A stretch of 64,000 nt of DNA from JBBIPA01 sp963820495 (GTDB lineage Bacteria > Chloroflexota > Dehalococcoidia > GIF9 > UBA5629), in NCBI GenBank assembly GCA_963820495.1, contig CAWGAF010000002.1, positions 310,001 through 374,000 of the forward strand, given 5' to 3'. This document shows positions 36,816 through 46,500 of the stretch, one piece after another (within the stretch, counting starts at the first letter, position 1; every line of letters starts with the position of its first letter). Under the pieces are notes generated by a model. It did not search any database. It had not been told where the DNA came from and saw only the letters and a program-made list of their open reading frames with translations. The position numbers were made by a program, and so were the translations under genes.

Positions 36816-37652
36816 TTACTCTTGTGTTACCACCACAAGCAATGTCCCAGGTCCCCCGTGTACGCCAAGTGCTGCACCTAGCCTTGCCATGTGGATTTTT
36901 TCCTCAGCGACAATAGAACTCAAGCGTTTTTTTAATAAATTGGCCTCTTCTGCAACAGTGCTATTTACTATCGCCATTTCCCTTACGCTTTTGGCATTCT
37001 TCACAAAGTCATACAGTTTGTCGATTCCTTTTGCGTAGGAACGTGCCAAGCCGGCCTGGATAAGCTCTCCTTCGTGCACGGTCAATATAGGTTTTACATT
37101 GAGGAGACTTCCTATAGCTGCTCTGGCCTTGGTGATACGCCCTCCTGCAAGCAGGTATTTCAGGGTAGCGAGGACGCCCAGTAGTTGCGTTCGTTCAATA
37201 GTTTTTTTAGTTTCTTCTACAACCTGCTGCAGGGTTCCCCCAGCCCGAGCTATTCTCGCAGCAGCCAGAGTTACTAACCCAAGACTCATTGAGAGAGAAG
37301 TTGAATCTATTACTTCTATGTGGCATTTATCCTTTAATAACTCTTTGCCCTGCATTGCTGAGTTATAAGTGCCGCTGACCTTTGAACTGAGATGAATAGA
37401 TACAATTTCGTCAGTTTCCTTCGAAATTTCCTGGTATGCGTTGGTGAAATCTGCGGGTATAGGCTGGGTAGTTGTGGGGTGGATTGGCCCATCAACTAAC
37501 CTCTTGTATAGTTCATCTGGTCCTATATCTACACCGTCCTTGTAGACCTTCTCACCGAAGTAGATATAAAGCGGAACAGCAGTAATATTCAGCTCCTTTA
37601 GTAAATCAGTTGGGATATCCGCCCCTGTATCTGTGACAATCTTAACCGTCAT
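36816..37652 (-). CDS. DegV-family fatty-acid-binding protein
   Basis: This 278-aa DegV (FakB-type) protein binds a fatty acid and, in Firmicutes, presents it to the FakA kinase for phosphorylation. Signatures are the N-terminal TDTGADIPTDLL, TSQPxP-like TTTQPIPADF, SSKVSGTYNSA and the C-terminal GVHGGPGTLLVVV. The frame is open 14 codons upstream. I chose the ATG with GGGGGTG 8 bases before it. No FakA-like DAK-domain kinase gene is in the window, so phosphorylation of exogenous fatty acids remains unproven here. Confidence 0.9.
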   Translation of the reverse strand: MTVKIVTDTGADIPTDLLKELNITAVPLYIYFGEKVYKDGVDIGPDELYKRLVDGPIHPTTTQPIPADFTNAYQEISKETDEIVSIHLSSKVSGTYNSAMQGKELLKDKCHIEVIDSTSLSMSLGLVTLAAARIARAGGTLQQVVEETKKTIERTQLLGVLATLKYLLAGGRITKARAAIGSLLNVKPILTVHEGELIQAGLARSYAKGIDKLYDFVKNAKSVREMAIVNSTVAEEANLLKKRLSSIVAEEKIHMARLGAALGVHGGPGTLLVVVTQE

Positions 37653-37910
37653 CAAAGCACCCCCGTTTAAATTTTTCGTACTCGAGAAGTTCAATTATAT
37701 ATTACTTTCAGCGGCTTGACTAGACCTTGTATATCGAGGTACTCCACTACACAATGTAAGGCCTTAAATTTCGGCTTATACGACTTTCCACGCCTATCGT
37801 AATAGACAGAGAACGGCACAATAAGCAGACTGGTTGGTCCTGTTTTTATAGTGTAAAACTCTTGAAATGTCTGAATATCATGCTTGTTAATTCGATTCTC
37901 TGGGAATATA

Positions 37911-38759
37911 ATGCTAGTTGAAATGACAATTGTGTTTGATACAATAGGATATTGGTCTGAAGTAAAGCTAGATATAATCGAACATTATGCTTTAGAGTAT
38001 TCCAAAATATTAGTTAAGCAAAAGAATCCGGAGTTAAATCATATTTATATTGATGCTTTTGCTGGTTCAGGGACTAATATCTCGCGAACTACAGGAGAAT
38101 ATGTTCGGGGAAGTGCTCAACGTGCACTAAATATTAAGCCACCCTTTAAAGAATATTATTTTATTGATACTGATGGTGATAAGGTGGTTGAATTAAATAA
38201 ACTTGTATCTAATCGTCCTGAGGCCCATGTTTTTCAAAACGATTGTAATTCCGTATTATTAAATGAAATCCTTCCAAAAGTGTGTTACAAGGATTATCGG
38301 CGGGGTTTATGTCTTCTCGATCCTTATGGCCTTAATCTAAAGTGGAATGTCATTGAGAAAGCTGGACAAATGGGGAGCATTGACATGATGCTCAATTTCC
38401 CAGTCATGGCTATGAACCGTAATGTCTTATGGAGTAATCCAGAGGGTGTTGATCCTGCCGATATCTTAAGAATGAATGACTTCTGGGGAGATAGTTCTTG
38501 GAATCAAGTAGCGTATATTCGTACACCTAACCTCTTCGGAGAAATCAAAGAGTTTAAGCAAAACAATGAAACAATCGCTTCCTCTTTCAGAAAACGTCTT
38601 ATAGATGTGGCGAAGTTTAAATATGTTCCCAAACCAATCCCCATGCGAAATTCAATGGGTTCTACCATATACTACTTGTTCTTTGCTTCACAGAATAAGG
38701 CGGCCAATACTATAGCTACATATTTATTTGACGCATATCGAAATCGAGGAATTGTATAA
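37911..38759 (+). CDS. tcmP: Three-Cys-motif partner protein TcmP
   Basis: This 282-aa protein matches the TcmP family, named for its constant pairing with a three-cysteine-motif protein. A Rossmann-type methyltransferase-like core is visible: IYIDAFAGSGTN (motif I-like) near residue 43, YFIDTDGDKVVEL, and LLDPYGLNLKW (a DPPY-like motif) near 143. The frame is open 9 codons further upstream, and the ATG used here or one 4 codons later are both possible starts with weak ribosome sites. Its stop overlaps the next ATG (TAATG), so the pair is coupled. The activity of the family is not established. Confidence 0.82.
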   Translation: MLVEMTIVFDTIGYWSEVKLDIIEHYALEYSKILVKQKNPELNHIYIDAFAGSGTNISRTTGEYVRGSAQRALNIKPPFKEYYFIDTDGDKVVELNKLVSNRPEAHVFQNDCNSVLLNEILPKVCYKDYRRGLCLLDPYGLNLKWNVIEKAGQMGSIDMMLNFPVMAMNRNVLWSNPEGVDPADILRMNDFWGDSSWNQVAYIRTPNLFGEIKEFKQNNETIASSFRKRLIDVAKFKYVPKPIPMRNSMGSTIYYLFFASQNKAANTIATYLFDAYRNRGIV

Positions 38760-39484
38760 TGGCGCTATCATCATCTATAGAATGGACTAACTCTACATGG
38801 AATCCATTAACAGGCTGTACTAAAATTAGTCTTGGGTGTGCTAACTGCTATGCCGAGCGAATGGCGTTACGTCTAAGAGCAATGGGTAACCCCAATTATG
38901 CTAATGGCTTCAATATTACTATGCACGAAGACGCCCTTGAACTACCACTGAAATGGAAAAAAACACAAACGATATTTGTTAATTCAATGAGCGATCTATT
39001 TCATGATAATGTTCCCGATGAGTTTATTTTTCGTGTATTTGATATCATGCGACGTGCAGATTGGCATTCTTTCCAGATTCTTACGAAGAGGTCGGAAAGG
39101 TTAAAGAGTCTTAGCTCAAAATTACCGTGGATGTCGCATATTTGGATGGGTGTCAGTGTAGAGGATCACTATCATACTTACAGAATCAATCACCTACGGA
39201 GTACAGGTGCAAAAGTTAAATTTCTTTCACTCGAACCCCTTCTTAGTAATATTCCAAACCTTAATTTGGAAACTATAGATTGGGTAATTGTGGGTGGTGA
39301 ATCTGGTCCTAGAGCGCGACCAATCAAAGAATCTTGGATAATTGATATTCGCAATCAATGCAAAGATAAAAGAGTACCATTCTTCTTCAAACAATGGGGT
39401 GGTGTAAACAAGAAGAAAGCGGGGAGAGAACTTGAGGGGCGTACTTGGGATGAAATGCCAATATTGGCTCAGAATCTCTTCTAG
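38759..39484 (+). CDS. Phage Gp37/Gp68-family (DUF5131) three-Cys protein
   Basis: This 241-aa partner of TcmP carries the family hallmark near its start: EWTNSTWNPLTGC followed by a Cx6Cx2C motif (C20, C27, C30; KISLGCANCYAERM). This resembles the cluster-binding motif of radical SAM proteins. Other conserved parts are MSDLFHDNVP, TKRSERL, MGVSVEDH and IVGGESGPRARP, ending FFKQWGG. Homologues are found in phages and accessory islands. It is coupled to tcmP by a one-base overlap. The reaction is unknown. A Fe-S/SAM chemistry is inferred from the Cys spacing. Confidence 0.85.
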   Translation: MALSSSIEWTNSTWNPLTGCTKISLGCANCYAERMALRLRAMGNPNYANGFNITMHEDALELPLKWKKTQTIFVNSMSDLFHDNVPDEFIFRVFDIMRRADWHSFQILTKRSERLKSLSSKLPWMSHIWMGVSVEDHYHTYRINHLRSTGAKVKFLSLEPLLSNIPNLNLETIDWVIVGGESGPRARPIKESWIIDIRNQCKDKRVPFFFKQWGGVNKKKAGRELEGRTWDEMPILAQNLF

Positions 39485-39756
39485 ATAATAAACTCAAAAA
39501 TACCTATGTCATTCATACATAATAAAAATCACACCCATAAGCAAACTTCAGAGCATTTCTCGGTCACTTAGGACGGCGAGACCAAGCCATTAGTGACATT
39601 ACCATTGCTCGTATAAAATAGGGTTATCAAACTGAAAACCTTAGTCTTTTCAATAGGAATATAGTGAAAAAATCTCTGCAATCTAACAAATTGCAATGTT
39701 ATAATTGATGTGATAACTCACAAAACAACTTAAGTAATCCAAGGAGGCAAAGCACT

Positions 39757-40515
39757 ATGTCTGAGTTTCAGTCATGGCGTAGTTATTGGAATTTCGTGAC
39801 ATCGACTATGTTCCATAGTCGATACATCCGTGACTCGAGCACCGAGCATTTTCTCCATACAGTGCTTGCCACCGGTACAAGCCGTATGGGGAAAATCGAA
39901 AAGGGAAGTTGTCTTTGGCGGGCTCAACTTGGATGCATAGAATCAAGAAATGAGGATGATCAGCCGTGTCCATTCCCTTATGAGCGCATGAAGCCGTTAC
40001 TAAGCATGTCTATCGAGGGAAGAGCAAATCCCAAAGGAATTCCGTACCTCTATCTTGCCACTGACAAGGAAACGGCAATGGCAGAAGTGCGCCCTTGGCT
40101 TGGTTCCATGATCTCGGTTGGGCAATTTGAGACAACAAGAGATATGAAAGTAATTAACTGTTCTGCTGATCAAGAGTATGCTATTTACTTAAAAGAACCG
40201 AGTCCTCAAAAACGTGAATCTGCAGTCTGGTCTCATATTAATCGTGCCTTTTCAGTCCCTGTGAGTTCCACAGAACAGACCGCTGAATACATACCTACTC
40301 AAGTCATTGCTGAACTTTTTAAAAATAACGTTTATGATGGCATTATATATAGGAGTGCTTTGAGTGCAGGGCTAAATGTGGTGTTATTCAATCTTGATAC
40401 GGCAGATCAGGTTGATTGTTATTTGTATACAGTTGAAAAAATTACATTCGGCTTTAAAGAAACTGGAAATCCCTATGTTCTGAGAAAATACCATAAGATT
40501 CATGATGATGCCTAA
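39757..40515 (+). CDS. RES-domain protein (putative NAD+-degrading toxin), orphan
   Basis: This 252-aa protein contains a RES domain. Conserved residues are Arg55 (CLWRAQLG), Glu110 (TAMAEVRPW) and Ser200 (IIYRSALSAGLNVVLF). Characterised RES toxins degrade or phosphorolyse NAD+. Here the domain has about 50 extra N-terminal residues, and there is no Xre/ParS-type antitoxin gene on either side, so it is not a standard RES-Xre module. AAGGAGG lies 9 bases before the ATG. Stand-alone RES proteins of this larger form occur in accessory islands. A defence role is inference. Confidence 0.75.
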   Translation: MSEFQSWRSYWNFVTSTMFHSRYIRDSSTEHFLHTVLATGTSRMGKIEKGSCLWRAQLGCIESRNEDDQPCPFPYERMKPLLSMSIEGRANPKGIPYLYLATDKETAMAEVRPWLGSMISVGQFETTRDMKVINCSADQEYAIYLKEPSPQKRESAVWSHINRAFSVPVSSTEQTAEYIPTQVIAELFKNNVYDGIIYRSALSAGLNVVLFNLDTADQVDCYLYTVEKITFGFKETGNPYVLRKYHKIHDDA

Positions 40516-40523
40516 CAAAGTAC

Positions 40524-40540
40524 TATATGGTCACCATATA
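40524..40540. repeat. Palindrome after the RES gene
   Basis: TATATGGT and its complement ACCATATA are separated by one base. It lies 8 bases after the RES stop. It could be an operator or a weak terminator. No T-run follows. Confidence 0.35.
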
Positions 40541-40700
40541 AGGTGATGGTAGATTGGAGAGATGGGATACTGGCAACATGAAATACAATTATGCAGTTAT
40601 TATAAATTAAATACGACTATCAGATTTGGTCTTTAAATAATAAGTTTTGTAATAAGAATATTCGATTTCAATAATATTTATTTTATAATTGAGTTCAATA

Positions 40701-41483
40701 ATGCAGCCTAATATCTCAGAATTCAGCTATGGCTATGCAATCACAGAGGAACTAATCCGTTGGCATGGCACAAAGCTAACTGCCGCACCTGTCTTTCCTT
40801 CTCTCTATCAGGAGGGGCAACCTGGGGGTGGTTATGATGTTATGCTTCAACGACCTGGCCTTCCATTATTTTTGCAATTTAAGCTTTCTCACTGCATGCT
40901 TCGATCCAATGCTAGGGAGGTCCAAGATGGTAAATTCACGATACCATACTATAGAATGCCCATTCGCTCTGCTAGACACTCACAACAACATGAAATGCTC
41001 CTAGATTTAGAACATGAAGGAAATGAGGTGTACTATTCAGCTCCAGCGTTTCATGAGCCTTGGGAGTTAAATGAGGCATATCATGAACATGATGTGAAAC
41101 TTCGTTCAATATGGCTTCGTCCTTCTTGGGTAGGAATGCTACCAGATAATGAGGATCACTATATTGCTTTTCAACATTCTGGGATGAAATACTTTTGCTC
41201 GAAATCTCGTCAGTTGGAAGCCAAAGCCGATTATGATGACTTTGCACAAGAAATACAATCCAAGCTACAACAAGAAGGCAAATCTGCACTGCAAACACAG
41301 CAATTATTTAAGCTGGCTGAACAGTTGACGACTATATCTCGGAAAAAACGTGACATACCTATTAAGACTTACGAGGATACAATAAGAGAAATGAGGAATA
41401 AAAGACCTATAGAGCAGATTGCTTTTTATTCTCATATGTTTTTTGATACACAATTGTTCATTGTCCATCAAAAGGAAGAATAA
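40701..41483 (+). CDS. Unknown protein, possible PD-(D/E)XK-like nuclease
   Basis: This 260-aa protein is one I do not recognise. The N-terminal third contains GGGYDVML and then LPLFLQFKLSH, with Asp46 followed by Gln59-Phe-Lys61. This D...QxK spacing is compatible with the PD-(D/E)XK restriction-nuclease core, with Glu17 as a possible further acid. The C-terminal half is helical and charged, with no membrane segment. The frame is open from a TTG four codons upstream. I chose the ATG, although it has no clear ribosome site. It lies in the AT-rich accessory stretch after tcmP and the RES gene. The nuclease idea is tentative. Confidence 0.6.
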   Translation: MQPNISEFSYGYAITEELIRWHGTKLTAAPVFPSLYQEGQPGGGYDVMLQRPGLPLFLQFKLSHCMLRSNAREVQDGKFTIPYYRMPIRSARHSQQHEMLLDLEHEGNEVYYSAPAFHEPWELNEAYHEHDVKLRSIWLRPSWVGMLPDNEDHYIAFQHSGMKYFCSKSRQLEAKADYDDFAQEIQSKLQQEGKSALQTQQLFKLAEQLTTISRKKRDIPIKTYEDTIREMRNKRPIEQIAFYSHMFFDTQLFIVHQKEE

Positions 41484-41759
41484 AGGTGTCTACCCATATA
41501 CAACATCCAACGGCCCAAACCACACAACAAGTAGAGAGAGATTTCACCCTAAACCAAACTAAGGCCATTTCTTACCCATTAAGGACAGCCATGCGGCATC
41601 CTTAGACACTATTCATACGTAAGGTCGGATAACTCGTTTAGCCAATAATCTTGAGTAATTGTGCATTTCTCCATAATTTCATATTGACAACCCCAATGTA
41701 TGAAGTTAGTATATGCCAACGAATAGGTAGTTCAATAGTGATGAGGGGGTATATTTCTT

Positions 41760-41987
41760 GTGCTTAGTGAAGACAGAATAATCCAGATTGCAAGCGATGC
41801 TGCTAATAACAGAGGTTATGCTATATACGACGACTATAACGAAGCTTTAAGGCAAGAAATATGTGAGAGAAGGCTTGAACCCGCACGTGCTGGTTTTTTT
41901 CTTTTCACTATTAAGGAAACTCTTATTCAAAATAGGTGGAGATTTGAGAAGCACAGACCAGCACGTTTCTATCCGCCTAGAACTTAA
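41760..41987 (+). CDS. Small protein of unknown function
   Basis: This 75-aa protein starts at GTG with GAGGGGG about 10 bases upstream. It is helical and charged, with IIQIASDAANNRGYAIYDDY and a C-terminus rich in Arg, Pro and aromatic residues (RWRFEKHRPARFYPPR). There are no cysteines apart from one and no membrane segment. It lies at the end of the accessory stretch. A hairpin overlaps its stop. I propose no function. Confidence 0.5.
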   Translation: MLSEDRIIQIASDAANNRGYAIYDDYNEALRQEICERRLEPARAGFFLFTIKETLIQNRWRFEKHRPARFYPPRT

Positions 41988-42442
41988 GCCCTAGACACTA
42001 CGTGTCAGCGGGCTATACTTCCCATGTTCAGCCTTAATCTGATCCTGGCAATCATATGGAACTCGCGGGTGCCAATTGATCCCGCGGGATTCACGTCGTC
42101 TACCTGAGGCAGACTCCTCAGAATGACATTCATTCTTAACCGTCCTACACAAGTCAGCCGCAATGCCTATTGAACTATGGCCTAAAATCTTGGCATTGTA
42201 TTATGTAGTAAGGGAAGGTCAGAAAATATGTAAAGGTCTGGTATGTGTGTGGTACTTTTGTACGCGCCGTATTAGTACCAATGCGTGATTACCTTCTCTG
42301 GGTTAATGTGATATTGTTATCAAAGCGGCAACATGAAAAACCCAGGCTAATAATAACGATACCGAAAAGATAGCTAACAGGGCACAGAGACACCAAGTAA
42401 AATCCTCAATATAAGCGAAACCAGATCAGAAATAACTGATAA
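41988..42442. other. Intergenic region with hairpin and palindrome
   Basis: This holds 455 bases between the accessory stretch and the archaellin-like gene. A hairpin (AGCCC/GGGCT outer and GACAC/GTGTC inner stems, 41987-42014) follows the small gene and may end its transcript. A perfect 12-base palindrome ATCCCGCGGGAT lies at 42079-42090. The segment is less AT-rich than its left neighbour and may be degraded former sequence. No gene is supported. Confidence 0.5.
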
Positions 42443-43072
42443 ATGAAGGACCTGAGTGTCAATAAATTCATAAGAGTTCTGGCGAACCTGCATAATGGTG
42501 AGCGAGGAATAGCCAGGCTGGAGACCGTTATTATCGTTATCGCGTTTGCCGTTGTGGCTGCTTCAGCTATTTTTGCATTGCTAAATGGCGGCGTATTTAT
42601 TGCCCAGAGAAGTAAGGAGACAATCAATGCTGGAGTTCAGCAAGTTAAAAGATACCTGGAGATATCTGATTCAGTAATAGTAAAATGCACCGATAATGCA
42701 AGGATTAGATACATTTTACTTACGGTCAGAAATACTGCTGCTGCAGATCCAATTGATATGACACCCTGCGACGGCACTCTCAGTGCACCTAATAAGACAG
42801 TTATTGACTTCAGCACTGCAACTGATTGTCTGAACAATGTCAAATGGACCAAGAGAGCCATAGGTGCCGCTGACAAAGATAATTTGCTGGAAATCGGGGA
42901 GCAATTCGAAGTAACGATTGATCTCGTAGACCTTGGAGAGGGCAAGGCTTTGACTATTCCTTTAGGAGTCAACTCGCAATTCAAAATTGAAATAAAGCCA
43001 GCTCCAGGTTCCATAATCATTGTCCAACGTGATTTGCCCGCTGGACTGGACAAGGTGATGGATCTTCATTAA
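42443..43072 (+). CDS. Archaellin-like (FlaB-type) class III signal peptide protein
   Basis: This 209-aa protein resembles an archaeal flagellin. The N-terminus has a short basic leader ending GERG, with a predicted prepilin-peptidase cut after Gly22. A hydrophobic assembly helix follows (IARLETVIIVIAFAVVAASA) with Glu at mature position +5. The C-terminal half is beta-rich and ends FKIEIKPAPGSIIIVQRDLP then a short helical tail, which matches the conserved C-terminal block of archaellins. No archaellum motor or chaperone genes (FlaH, FlaI, FlaJ) lie nearby. It may instead serve as a pilin-like surface filament. The ATG has no strong ribosome site. Confidence 0.75.
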   Translation: MKDLSVNKFIRVLANLHNGERGIARLETVIIVIAFAVVAASAIFALLNGGVFIAQRSKETINAGVQQVKRYLEISDSVIVKCTDNARIRYILLTVRNTAAADPIDMTPCDGTLSAPNKTVIDFSTATDCLNNVKWTKRAIGAADKDNLLEIGEQFEVTIDLVDLGEGKALTIPLGVNSQFKIEIKPAPGSIIIVQRDLPAGLDKVMDLH

Positions 43073-43098
43073 GCCTTGTCGATACCATTTAAGTTACG

Positions 43099-43359
43099 GT
43101 GGCTAAGTTTAGAGGAAACATTTTTCTGAATAGGAGAGCAAAATTGCCACAGGGAGTAATTAGACGGCTGACTAGAGAACCCTACGCTGGGGTTATTAGA
43201 ACAGAAAGGGGAGAGGAGCTCTTCTTCAACCGCAGTCAGCTTCAAGGAATGAATTACGATTCCCGTTTGGAGGGACAGCGAGTAGAATTTGAGGTTAAAA
43301 AGGGAGATGATGATCGTCTCGAGGCTATCAGGATAAGAGGAGTTAAACCCGGAGGCTAA
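43099..43359 (+). CDS. Cold-shock-domain-like small protein
   Basis: This 86-aa protein is similar to cold-shock/CSD proteins over its C-terminal two thirds: AGVIRTERGEELFFNRSQL followed by EGQRVEFEVKKGDD and EAIRIRG. This gives the usual beta-barrel strand pattern with an RNP-like FFNRSQL. The first 25 residues are basic and not part of the usual fold. The start is GTG without a strong ribosome site, 26 bases after the archaellin-like gene, so it could be read from that transcript. RNA or single-stranded DNA binding is likely. Confidence 0.7.
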   Translation: MAKFRGNIFLNRRAKLPQGVIRRLTREPYAGVIRTERGEELFFNRSQLQGMNYDSRLEGQRVEFEVKKGDDDRLEAIRIRGVKPGG

Positions 43360-43567
43360 AACGTCAAGCTCCGCCTTTTGTGAGAGTTACTTCCCCAGAG
43401 GTGACACCTAAACAAATGCCTTTGCCTACTCTTCCTTGATGGGAGAGGATTGAGGAGAGAGTGAAACAAAAAGTAGTGGATTGTTACTTTGAAGCTGTGT
43501 TACAATCCAGTTGCTTGGGCTAGTCGGAATACCCTGAGAAGAACGGCTAGCCCTATAGGCATTTGTA

Positions 43568-46500
43568 ATGAATTTATCGATTCTGCTTTCGTTGATAGAA
43601 CAGGACCCTGGTTACCGGGAACTGGCCAGCAAGCTAACTAAGTTAGCAGCATCTGAGAACAAGCTGGTAATCTCCGATGCTGCCAAGTCATACCTGATAG
43701 CAGCCTTATACCAGAATACTAACTTACCTATTCTGGTGGTAACCTCCCAGCCGGAGAATGCCAGAAGGCTCTATGACGAGCTTCAAACCTGGTGTCCCAG
43801 TTCGGCTTGGCTACAGTTTTTTCCAGAAACTGACTTCCTGGCTGAAGAATTTTCTTCGGCTGACTCGGCATCCGTAACCGAAAGGCTGCAAGCGCTGTCA
43901 ATTCTTGCCCATTATCGGGATAAATCAGCAAACAGCCAGCGTATTCCCATAATCATCAGCTCTGCCTCAGCCATCGCCAGCAAGACTTTACCTCAATCCG
44001 ACTTCAGCAAAGCCTATCATACTATTGAAATGGGTGAGGACATAGACCCACTACAACTTATCAGCAGTTGGCAGGATATCGGCTATGAGCTGGAACATCT
44101 GGTAGAAGTGCCAGGGACTATAAGCCGCCGTGGCGGCATCGTCGATATTTTCCCCATGTCCAGTGAAATGCCGGTGCGGATAGAGTTTTTCGGCAACCGC
44201 GTAGAAAGCATGCGGCGGTTCGAGCCTGAAACGCAGCGCTCCACAAAGCCAGTAAATTCAATAATAGTAACACCTGCTAAAGAAAACTATCGGCGCAGCA
44301 ATAGCGATACTATCCTGAACTACCTCCCGGATAAAGTCCTGTTGATTTTAGATGACCTCGATGAAATCCGTAATGTCATCGAGACCATAAACGCTCAATA
44401 TGCCGAGTTCCAGGTGACCAATGCCCAGAACGAGAACACGATAACAGATAATCCTCCCCTACTATCCTACGATGAGTTCGAGGCTGAGATTAAAAAAATT
44501 AAACAACAGCTAATCTTGCATTCGTGGAATATCGAAGGTTCTCACCAGGTCAGGCTTCAATCTTTATCGATAATGGCAGTGCCACAATATGGGGGCAGGC
44601 TGGAGTTATTCTGCAAAGAGCTAAAACAAAAGCTGGCAGAAAAGCGCCGCGTGGTCATAATCAGCCAGCAAACCAAACGCCTCTCTGAGATATTGCAGGA
44701 AGAAGATATCCTGGCTTCTCCAATCGGGCAACTGGAGCAGATACCGCCATTGGGTTCGGTGACGCTGGTTCAAGGTTCCCTGGCAGAAGGCTGGGAGTTG
44801 AAAGATAGGTTGACTGTGCTGACCGACAACGAGATTTTCGGCATGGTTAAGCAGCGGCGTTTGTTCAAGCGGAGACCGGTACGACATCACCGCTTTGTCG
44901 CTGAACTAACCGCGGGCGACTATGTCGTCCATATTGAGCACGGCATCGGTAAATACAATGGCATGACCAAAATGACCACCGATGGAGTGGAACGTGAATA
45001 CCTTGTTTTGGAATACAGCGCCAATGACAGGCTGTACGTGCCTACAGACCAGATTGACCGTGTCAGCCGTTATATCGGCGGCACCGACCAGCCACCCAGG
45101 CTGAGCAGGCTGGGGACACAGGAATGGGCACTAACCAAGCAGCGAATCAAGAAGTCGGTAAACGATATGGCAGAAGAGCTACTAAAACTCTATGCTGCCC
45201 GTGAGACAATATCCGGCTTTGCCTTCTCTGCCGACGGTGCCTGGCAGCAAGAACTGGAGTCATCTTTTCCTTATATGGAAACACCTGACCAGCTGGAGGC
45301 AGTTAAAGCGGTCAAGGCTGACATGGAAATAAAGAAGCCGATGGATCGACTGGTTTGCGGGGATGTGGGCTACGGTAAGACTGAAATTGCCCTGCGGGCT
45401 GCTTTTAAGGCAGTTCTGAATAACAAGCAGGTAGCCCTCCTGGTCCCCACCACGGTGCTGGCTCAGCAGCATATGGGCACTTTCCATGAAAGGCTGCAGT
45501 CGTTTCCTATAAGAGTTGAGGTATTAAGCCGCTTCACCCCAGAAAAAGAGCAAGTCAGCATAATTCAGGGGCTGGCTGATGGCACTGTGGATATCTGCAT
45601 AGGTACACACCGCTTACTGCAAAAAGACGTGGCATTTAAAGACCTGGGAGTGCTGATAATCGATGAGGAGCAGCGCTTTGGCGTAGCTCACAAAGAGTAT
45701 TTCAAGAAAATGAGGCAGGAAGTGGATATCCTCACTCTGAGTGCTACTCCCATCCCCCGCACCCTTCATATGTCACTAGCCGGCATCCGTGATTTGAGCA
45801 TCATGGAAACGCCGCCGGAGAACCGTTTGCCCATCAACACCTATGTCGGCGCTTATGATGACAGACTGATACGTGAGGCAATACTGCGGGAACTAGAGCG
45901 AAATGGGCAGGTCTTCTTCATCCATAATCGCATTTACAATATTCAGGCAGTGGCTAATAAGCTAAGCCAGCTGGTTCCCGAAGCCAGAATAGCTGTTGCC
46001 CACGGGCGGATGCAGGAGGAACTGGAAGAAGTAATGGCGGATTTTGCTATACACAAAAGCGACGTTCTGTTGACCACCACCATCATCGAGTCCGGCCTGG
46101 ATATGCCTAACGTAAATACGTTGATTATCGACGAAAGCGACAAGCTGGGGCTGACACAGCTTTATCAGTTACGCGGGCGTGTGGGGCGCGGCAGCAACAA
46201 CGCTTATGCTTACTTTCTGTTTGCTGGTGGCAAACAACTGACTCCTCAGGCTCGAAAACGTCTCCGGGCTATAGCTGAAGCCACCGAACTGGGTGCTGGG
46301 TTTGCCATTGCCATGAAAGACCTGGAGATTCGGGGCTCTGGAAACCTGCTCGGCGCAGAACAGAGCGGACATATAGCCGCGGTAGGTTTTGACCTTTACT
46401 GCCGCCTCTTAGCTGAAGCTATAGAGGAAGCGAAACTTAAACAGGCGGGTAAAATCGAACCTCAGAAAGTATCTCCCCCACCTCCCAGCATAGCTCTGCC

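Noticed and set aside
41988..42442. Possible tRNA or attachment site at the end of the accessory stretch
   Set aside because: Hairpins are present but no cloverleaf or TPsiC-like GTTCRA sequence, and no integrase gene is nearby.
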